The translations under genes were made by a program, and so were the position numbers. A DNA stretch of 13,986 nucleotides from Prasinococcaceae sp. CCMP 1430 (Eukaryota; Prasinodermophyta; Palmophyllophyceae; Prasinococcales; Prasinococcaceae). The notes under the pieces were generated by a model that worked only from the letters and a program-made list of their open reading frames with translations, did not search any database and was not told where the DNA came from. The DNA is taken from assembly GCA_013416795.1 (NCBI GenBank), contig RQSC01000482.1, forward strand, positions 64,785 through 78,770. Direction: 5' to 3'. Position 1 is the first letter of the stretch; every line of letters begins with the position of its first letter. This document shows positions 9,701 through 13,986 of the stretch, one piece after another.

Positions 9701-9838
9701 CCGTCGTTCCTGGCTCTCGAGCATCGGCTCGAGCGCGCTGCGGAGATCGCGCGCGCCGAGGCCGAGGAGGCTGAGGCCGCCGTCGCGCAGGCGCAGGCTG
9801 CCAGTGCCGCCGAGGAGCGCCTCAAAACGCGCCGGTGA
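6705..9838 (+). CDS. SLC9B/NHA-type Na+/H+ antiporter, two exons
   Basis: Membrane cation/proton exchanger of the CPA2 group, SLC9B (NHA) branch. Exons 6705-7106 and 7310-9838 join in phase 0, giving about 976 aa. Exon 1 encodes a hydrophilic, Gly- and His-rich N-terminus of 134 residues ending ERALRM. Exon 2 opens with ASVTILAALGF, the first membrane helix. Family-like stretches include LLGMLMSGIALKN, GLSVILMRSGLELD, AVSPAVVV, GYGVAKGIPSLV and the ion-binding Asp pair D320-D321 in SFDDVLAISGF. Membrane helices run to about residue 590. A roughly 385-residue tail follows, Ser, Arg and Gly-rich, ending in an Ala/Glu-rich probable coiled coil. The ATG lies in GCCATGGG and is the only ATG in this open frame. 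Direction of transport and location (plasma membrane, vacuole or organelle) cannot be read from sequence. Confidence 0.88.
7107..7309 (+). other. Intron of the antiporter with C12 tract
   Basis: 203 nt, donor GTGCGC, acceptor after twelve C (7296-7307) and AG. Upstream exon frame and downstream frame match in phase 0, and the upstream frame hits a TGA inside the intron. The 3' part (7245-7295) is a degenerate run of ccctaaacctcaaacctcaac-like units. The donor position is chosen by phase and is less certain than the acceptor. Confidence 0.72.
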
Positions 9839-10118
9839 CGCTTGTAGCACCAGCACACACCTGGGCGCGCCAACGCCATCGGTAACAAAGTCATTCTTTG
9901 CGCACGCGGTGTCAGAGCATGCGCCCTGACTCTGAGCGCGTCCTTCTCGAGTTTGTCCCAGCCGATCGGCGAGACGTAATGGAGCGCGTGCGTGCGTGCG
10001 CTCAGACGGTGCACGCGCAGGCCTCTGGAGTTGGTGGTGTTTTTGAAACACCAGTTTGTGTGGTAGGGGCGTCCCCGGAGGCGAGGCCTGTGTGCGTGCT
10101 CGCGACGGAGCGAGGCGC
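9839..10118. other. Convergent gap between antiporter and H2A
   Basis: 280 nt between the antiporter stop (9836-9838) and the H2A stop (10119-10121). Contains the H2A 3' stem-loop at 10035-10053. Nothing else is recognised. Confidence 0.5.
10035..10053 (-). terminator. Histone mRNA 3' stem-loop (H2A)
   Basis: On the minus strand: TGGTGTTTCAAAAACACCA, able to pair TGGTGTTT with AAACACCA around a 3-nt loop. It lies 66 nt beyond the H2A stop. Flanks are CAAAC upstream and ACCA-like downstream, resembling the classical histone 3' signal (CAAA flank, short stem, ACCA tail). A 26-nt block around it (10032-10057) is identical in two copies after H2B (from 11743 and 12744), which supports function. 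SLBP-dependent processing is inferred. Confidence 0.8.
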
Positions 10119-10193
10119 TTACTTGTCACCCTTCTTCTTGGGCAGGAGCACCGAGTGGATGTTGGGCAGCACGCCGCCGGACGCGATGGTCAC

Positions 10194-10250
10194 GCACGGC
10201 TCGTCGAACCTCTCGAGGAGCAGCAACGCCTACCGCTCGACCTACACCGC
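10194..10250. other. Complement-without-reversal block 1 (H2A C-terminal part)
   Basis: 57 nt. Taking the minus-strand coding sequence and swapping each base for its complement, in the same order, gives 19 H2A codons, RHIQLAIRNDEELSKLLGT, between intact ...SRIVP and VTIASGG. The lower boundary is sharp because swapping one more base would change the conserved V. The upper boundary may extend one base, since CCC and CCG both give Pro. Confidence 0.93.
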
Positions 10251-10394
10251 GGGCACAATGCGCGACTTCTTGTTGTCGCGGCTGGCGTTGCCCGCGAGCT
10301 CGAGCACCTCGGCGGCGAGGTACTCCAGCACGGCCGCCATGTAGACGGGCGCGCCCGCGCCGAGGCGCGAGGCGTACTTGCCGTTCTTGAGGTA

Positions 10395-10451
10395 GGCGCG
10401 TTACGCCGGGTGGCCCTTGACCTCCGGGCGGAACCGCCTCGCCCTGTGGCA
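10395..10451. other. Complement-without-reversal block 2 (H2A N-terminal part)
   Basis: 57 nt. The same-order complement of the coding strand gives TVSRSAKAGLQFPVGRIAR, joining the intact MAGRGKTKSK to YLKNGKYAS. The lower boundary may be one base shorter, as both CGG and CGC give Arg. The upper edge lies in the variable N-terminal tail, so it is known only to within a few bases. Confidence 0.92.
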
Positions 10452-10481
10452 CTTGGACTTGGTCTTGCCACGGCCAGCCAT

Positions 10482-10990
10482 GATGAGAGTGGGGTGGGGG
10501 ATGTGTGGGTGTTGGGCGTGTGCGGTGTGGCTCACCAGAGCGCTGCATCGCTTTCGTATCGATCTGCGCGCGGCAATTCGCGCGCGCCTCTTGCCGCGCT
10601 CTGATTGGCCAGCGACGCACGCGTGCCCTGATCTCTGAGCCGCCGGGGGGGAGCCCGCCCTTCCCACCGTGCGCAAATCAATTTTTGTATCAAAACGCGC
10701 ACTTCGAAAGGCGGGCGTCGCGGCCATGCCAGCGTCGGCGCGGAGGGGGGAGCCCCCGACTACCGTGCGCAAAGGGATACGTATATCAACACGGTCGCCC
10801 GCTCGCTAGCTACCCGCGAGGCGCCTTGAAAATGACCTTACTCGAGAATTCGGATGTATAGTGATATGGATTGCTGAGGGTGCTGCGAAAATCGGCGTGA
10901 AAACGCGCGCTGCGGCGCGCGCGTGAGCGCCGCGGGCGTCGGGTGCTGCATGCGCGTCGCGGGCACCACTCTGCGCACACTCCGCACACA
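10482..10990. promoter_or_regulatory. Divergent H2A/H2B promoter region
   Basis: About 510 nt between the H2A ATG and the start of the altered H2B leader. A CCAAT box, read on the minus strand as TGGCCAATCAG (10601-10611), lies about 120 nt upstream of the H2A ATG. Two related blocks follow (10646-10695 and 10745-10794), each with ggggggagcc, the exact 12-mer ACCGTGCGCAAA (10666-10677, 10762-10773) and a tatcaa. The AT-rich stretch around 10855-10870 (gtatagtgatatgg) could hold the H2B core promoter. No gene is seen inside. Confidence 0.65.
10646..10794. repeat. Diverged direct repeat in the histone promoter
   Basis: Two units of about 50 nt at 10646 and 10745 share ggggggagcc, ACCGTGCGCAAA and tatcaa, the last two at an offset of 96 nt. 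Sequence between the shared words has diverged, so these words may be conserved histone regulatory elements. Confidence 0.65.
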
Positions 10991-11045
10991 GTGTGGGTTG
11001 TGAGTGGTACCGAGGGTTCTTCCGACTGTTCTTCGGGCGGTTCTT
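10991..11045. other. Complement-without-reversal block 3 (H2B start)
   Basis: The plus strand reads tgg tac cga ggg ttc ttc; its same-order complement is acc ATG gct ccc aag aag, giving MAPKKADKKPAKK and running directly into the intact [15 protein letters not shown]. The 3' edge falls between 11045 and 11046, where AA|G ACC restores Lys-Thr. The 5' edge is in the leader, about 10989-10991; swapped, the leader becomes CA/CCC-rich like the H2A leader. Confidence 0.88.
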
Positions 11046-11300
11046 GACCGTCAAGGGCGGCGCCAAGAAGGCGAAGAAGCCGACGGAGTCGTACAAGATC
11101 TACATCTACAAGGTGCTCAAGCAGGTGCACCCCGACACCGGCATCTCGTCCAAGGCCATGTCGATCATGAACTCGTTCATCAACGACATCTTCGAGAAGA
11201 TCGCCACCGAGGCGTCCAAGCTCGCGGTCTACAACAAGAAGCCCACCATCACCTCGCGCGAGATCCAGACCGCCGTGCGCCTCATCCTCCCGGGTGAGCT
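11008..11300 (+). pseudogene. H2B: Histone H2B, first copy (start masked, 3' end displaced)
   Basis: Core histone partner of H2A. The body from 11046 reads [20 protein letters not shown] through the alpha-helical fold to [10 protein letters not shown] without error. Its start codon exists only if block 3 is base-complemented (TAC at 11008-11010 becomes ATG). After 11300 the sequence leaves H2B and enters a GC-rich spacer. If one 305-bp unit (11301-11605) is removed, the frame continues into the second copy's end and, with blocks 3 and 4 swapped back, gives an unbroken 116-aa H2B. So this is probably one gene with an internal duplication, real or assembled. It shares a promoter region with H2A. 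Confidence 0.88.
11062..11300 (+). repeat. 239-bp exact direct repeat, unit 1
   Basis: Identical by eye to 11367-11605 over 239 nt (offset 305), covering most of the H2B coding sequence. The shared part ends in ggtgagct, which is both H2B coding sequence (Gly-Glu-Leu) and a good splice-donor match. Confidence 0.92.
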
Positions 11301-11366
11301 GCGCGTGCGCGTGGGCGCTCGCGCGCGCGGCGCGCGCGGCGCTGGCGGCGCTCGCGTAGGAGGAAG
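11301..11366 (+). other. 66-nt GC-rich spacer between H2B copies
   Basis: Almost pure G/C with many CG dinucleotides, and no similarity to H2B. With the preceding bases it runs from GTGAGCTG (11294) to GCGTAG (11359), so it looks like a short intron. Splicing those sites would not keep the two H2B copies in one frame. It may be an intron from an H2B paralogue joined here through the shared ggtgagct. Confidence 0.5.
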
Positions 11367-11663
11367 GCCAAGAAGGCGAAGAAGCCGACGGAGTCGTACA
11401 AGATCTACATCTACAAGGTGCTCAAGCAGGTGCACCCCGACACCGGCATCTCGTCCAAGGCCATGTCGATCATGAACTCGTTCATCAACGACATCTTCGA
11501 GAAGATCGCCACCGAGGCGTCCAAGCTCGCGGTCTACAACAAGAAGCCCACCATCACCTCGCGCGAGATCCAGACCGCCGTGCGCCTCATCCTCCCGGGT
11601 GAGCTCGCCAAGCTGCGGCACAGCCTCCCGTGGTTCCGGCAGTGGTTCAAGTGGAGCCGGATT
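11364..11663 (+). pseudogene. H2B: Histone H2B, second copy (5' end missing, stop masked)
   Basis: Starts within the basic tail ([11 protein letters not shown]) with no ATG, then runs intact to ILPGELAK. From 11614 it becomes nonsense until block 4 is base-complemented, when it continues (H)[15 protein letters not shown] and a TAA stop at 11661-11663. The codons to that point are identical to copy 1 across the 239-bp repeat. Its 3' UTR carries a histone stem-loop 84 nt beyond the stop. Confidence 0.88.
11367..11605 (+). repeat. 239-bp exact direct repeat, unit 2
   Basis: Second member of the H2B direct repeat. It differs from unit 1 only outside its limits: the base before is g versus c, the base after c versus g. 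Confidence 0.92.
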
Positions 11664-11668
11664 CGCGG
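11614..11668. other. Complement-without-reversal block 4 (H2B C-terminus, with internal control)
   Basis: 55 nt starting tgcggcacagcctcccgtgg. Position by position it is the complement of 12617-12671, which starts acgccgtgtcggagggcacc: 55 of 55 positions in the same order. Before it, 11574-11613 equals 12577-12616 (40/40). After it, from about 11670, ordinary same-sense similarity (gagcagctgca) resumes. The offset is 1003 throughout, so no base was gained or lost. Confidence 0.96.
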
Positions 11669-11746
11669 GCGAGGCCGAGCAGCTGCACCACAGCCTCCTC
11701 TGCTACGCGCAAAGGACGGTGGCAGCGCCACCACCATCACCAAAAC

Positions 11747-11765
11747 TGGTGTTTCAAAAACACCA
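11747..11765 (+). terminator. Histone mRNA 3' stem-loop (H2B copy 2)
   Basis: TGGTGTTTCAAAAACACCA with the same CAAAA(C) upstream and ACCACA downstream flanks as the H2A element. It is 84 nt after the masked H2B stop, in the strand and position expected for histone 3' processing. Confidence 0.8.
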
Positions 11766-11880
11766 CCACACCCAGAGACGCGTCGGCTGTGCCAGCGAGC
11801 TGCTCGCGCGAGACACACCTGGAACGAGGCAAAGGAGCAATCGTATGTACATGCGCGCACGCGCGCGCCATGAGCGCGCC

Positions 11881-12666
<786 letters not shown>

Positions 12667-13028
12667 GCGCCTCGAGGTCGAGCAGCTGCATCGTCTCCCT
12701 CTCTGCTAAGCGCAGGAGATGGCGGCAGCGTCACCACCACCACAAACTGGTGTTTCAAAAACACCACCACACCAGACCCGCACCAGCTGCGCTGGGCAGC
12801 GCCGGATGCCTGCTGCCGCGCACGACGACAGCCAGAAAGCCTCCAACAGCCCGGTTGCGCCGCATCGCTACGCACTCAAGCTCGCGCGCGTGACCGTGGC
12901 GACGATGCACGAGCGCGCCAGGCGTGCGAGGCGCCTAGGTCCGATTTGGGGGAATCGTACTGTACAGTGTACATGCGCATGCACGCGTGCACGCTTTCGA
13001 GCTCCGCATGCACGTGCGGCCGACTCTC
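12667..13028. other. 3' region between H2B fragment and TsaE
   Basis: Holds the third histone stem-loop (12748-12766) and then about 260 nt without a recognised gene. Near the TsaE end there is a palindromic tgtacagtgtaca (12961-12973) and tgcgcatgcacgcgtgcacg. The word gtacactgtac at 6135 is the reverse complement of gtacagtgtac here, probably chance. Confidence 0.5.
12748..12766 (+). terminator. Histone mRNA 3' stem-loop (H2B copy 3)
   Basis: Third identical TGGTGTTTCAAAAACACCA, 82 nt after the H2B stop at 12664-12666. The surrounding UTR has many substitutions relative to copy 2 while the 26-nt core is unchanged, which points to selection on this element. Confidence 0.82.
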
Positions 13029-13985
13029 CTACTCGTCACTGTCGAGGACGCCAGCCGCGCGCAGCGCTTCCCTGACGGCGCCGAAGTCGCCGCCGTACGC
13101 CCGCGCCTGGAGGCCACGCGGGGCGCCGTGGCCATCGTCGTCGCCGTCGGCACCCCACCCGTTGGCTGCGCTCGGCCGCTGCTCGGGCGGGATGGTCAGG
13201 CAGAGCTCGAGGCGTCGCACCGGCGGCTCGCCCATGCGGTCGGGCCATTCCACGAGAGACACGGCACCCGCGAAAGCCTCGTCAAGCTGCACGCGACCCA
13301 GACCCTTGCCCTGCGTGGCGTGGCGTGAAAAAGAAGAGGGCGCGGCGTCAGCATGGTGTCACATGCCGCTGGCGGGCTCGCACCCGCTCGCCTGATGATG
13401 TGCACGCACCTCCGAGCCGTGACCACCCCCCTCGACGACGCTGCTGCCCACGCCGCCGGCGCCGCCGCTGTCGAGGCGGTACAGGTCGAAGTGTGCCAGC
13501 GCGCGGCCGTCGGCGGCGTCGTAGTCGTTGCGCAGCGTGTAGGTCGGCGACGGCACGTGCATGGCGGCATCGGCGCACGCACGCCGGAGCAGCGCGCGCG
13601 CAAACGTGCTCTGGTGTTGCGCGAGAGAGCGAATGGGCGTAGAGTGAGCGATCGAGACATGTGTGTGGGGGGTGGGGGGTAAGTCACGGATGCATGCAAC
13701 GGCAAGGGCCACCAGCTCCTGCGCGAGAGCGTGCCCGCACGCGCAGCACCCGACCGTGCTCACCTTGCCTGCACCGACGTCGCCGCGCAAGAATATGACG
13801 TCACCAGGAAGTGCGACGTCCGCGAGGGCCTTCGCCACGCGTTCTGTGTCCTCCAGCGCCTCCAGCCGCCCGCCCGCCTCCCACACCGCCGCCGCACCAG
13901 CAGCGCTGGTCACGCAGCGCGCCACCCCACCGCAGCCGCCGCTGACGGCCCCGTGGCGGCCGCGCCGCGCCGTCGCGGCCGCCAC
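13029..13985 (-). CDS. tsaE: TsaE, tRNA threonylcarbamoyladenosine ATPase, 5' partial
   Basis: P-loop ATPase that works with TsaB/TsaD in making t6A37 of tRNAs; in eukaryotes the bacterial-type protein would serve organelles (inference). Exons: 13985-13764, 13610-13410 and 13310-13029, all joined in phase 0, 234 residues visible. Exon 1 has EDTERVAKALA, PGDVIFLRGDVGAGK; exon 2 continues STFARALLRR to complete the Walker A GxxGxGKS. Exon 2 also has the family motifs SPTYTLRNDY and HFDLYRL. Exon 3 has LDEAFAGAVSLVEWPDR. The TAG stop is at 13029-13031. No ATG is found before the right edge, so the start and any transit peptide lie outside. The C-terminus is longer than in bacterial TsaE. Confidence 0.9.
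13311..13409 (-). other. TsaE intron 2
   Basis: 99 nt on the minus strand, donor GTGCGT after TCG GAG, acceptor CTCTTCTTTTTCACGCCACG then CAG. The phase is kept and the VEWPD motif follows in exon 3. Confidence 0.82.
13611..13763 (-). other. TsaE intron 1, splitting the P-loop
   Basis: 153 nt, donor GTGAGC after GGC AAG, acceptor CAACACCAG. The intron falls between Lys and Ser of the Walker A motif, and joining GAGK to STF rebuilds it exactly. Confidence 0.9.
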
Positions 13986-13986
13986 G

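Larger units (their letters stand above)
10119..10481 (-). pseudogene. H2A: Histone H2A gene interrupted by two complement-swapped blocks
   Basis: Core nucleosome protein. ATG (10481) to TAA (10119) spans exactly 121 codons, the right size for H2A, with no indel. Three stretches read as perfect H2A: the N-terminus MAGRGKTKSK, then the section from [18 protein letters not shown] to NKKSRIVP, and the C-terminus from VTIASGG to LLPKKKGDK. Two 57-nt blocks between them read as nonsense with stops at 10401-10403, 10242-10244 and 10230-10232. Swapping A<->T and C<->G in each block, without reversing it, gives SRSAKAGLQFPVGRIAR (10395-10451) and RHIQLAIRNDEELSKLLGT (10194-10250), exact H2A sequence in the correct frame. 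As written it cannot encode H2A. It may be a real gene wrongly represented in the assembly. It diverges from H2B and has its own 3' stem-loop. Confidence 0.93.

Noticed and set aside
10194-10451. Simple inversion, frameshift or intron as explanation for the broken H2A
   Set aside because: Reverse complement of the blocks does not give H2A; total length is exactly right so there is no indel; the blocks lack GT-AG ends and replace, rather than separate, conserved residues.
10119-10481. Ordinary decayed H2A pseudogene
   Set aside because: Outside the two blocks not one disabling change is present, and inside them every base is changed in the same systematic way. Random decay would not do this.
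10126-10620. Uninterrupted 164-codon minus-strand frame over H2A
   Set aside because: It is a shadow frame with Arg/Gly/Pro composition and no motif; the true H2A frame is shown by long exact H2A matches on either side of the altered blocks.
11294-11359. Intron joining both H2B copies into a fused protein
   Set aside because: Removing it puts copy 2 out of frame (net 239 nt, not a multiple of 3), so no double-H2B fusion results.
12960-13016. Palindromic tgtaca/tgcgcatgca stretch as a small RNA or terminator
   Set aside because: Short alternating purine-pyrimidine palindromes are expected in this GC-rich DNA and no precursor-like long stem is seen.

Overview
The window looks like nuclear DNA of a GC-rich unicellular alga or protist. 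Genes lie on both strands, phase-checked GT-AG introns have GTGAGY or GTGCGY donors, histones end in a 3' stem-loop, and the proteins are nuclear-encoded organelle or membrane types. A haptophyte-like alga would fit, but nothing in the sequence fixes the taxon.

Layout. 376-2442 (+) is an uninterrupted Twinkle-type organellar primase-helicase. It converges, with a 68-nt gap, on 2511-4295 (-), a Cys- and Gln-rich protein of unknown function. A shared upstream region (4296-4907) separates that gene from a two-exon tail-anchored cytochrome b5 (4908-5658, +). After about 1 kb without a convincing gene comes a two-exon SLC9B/NHA-type Na+/H+ antiporter with a long hydrophilic tail (6705-9838, +). 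Next is a histone cluster: H2A (10119-10481, -) and H2B (from 11008, +) diverge from a common promoter, followed by a second H2B body, a minus-strand glycosyltransferase-like fragment, a poly-G tract and a third H2B 3' fragment. The window closes with a three-exon TsaE gene (13029-13985, -) that runs off the right edge.

The outstanding observation is in the histones. Four blocks of about 55-58 nt (10194-10250, 10395-10451, about 10991-11045, 11614-11668) are base-complemented in place, WITHOUT reversal (A<->T, C<->G), with no gain or loss of length. Swapping the bases back in each block gives perfectly conserved H2A or H2B sequence in frame. One block has an internal control: 11614-11668 is the exact 55/55 same-direction complement of 12617-12671, and flanking identity is collinear at a constant offset of 1003. 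Ordinary inversion gives the reverse complement, so it cannot make this. The likeliest cause is a computational or assembly fault in a multicopy locus; the biological alternative would be a 'swinger'-type systematic nucleotide exchange. The same cluster carries a 239-bp exact direct repeat and a 41-G run, which also suggest assembly trouble.

Three copies of a histone 3' stem-loop (one after H2A, two after H2B ends) suggest SLBP-type histone mRNA processing. AACCCTA-like 'telo-box' motifs recur in the upstream regions of several genes.
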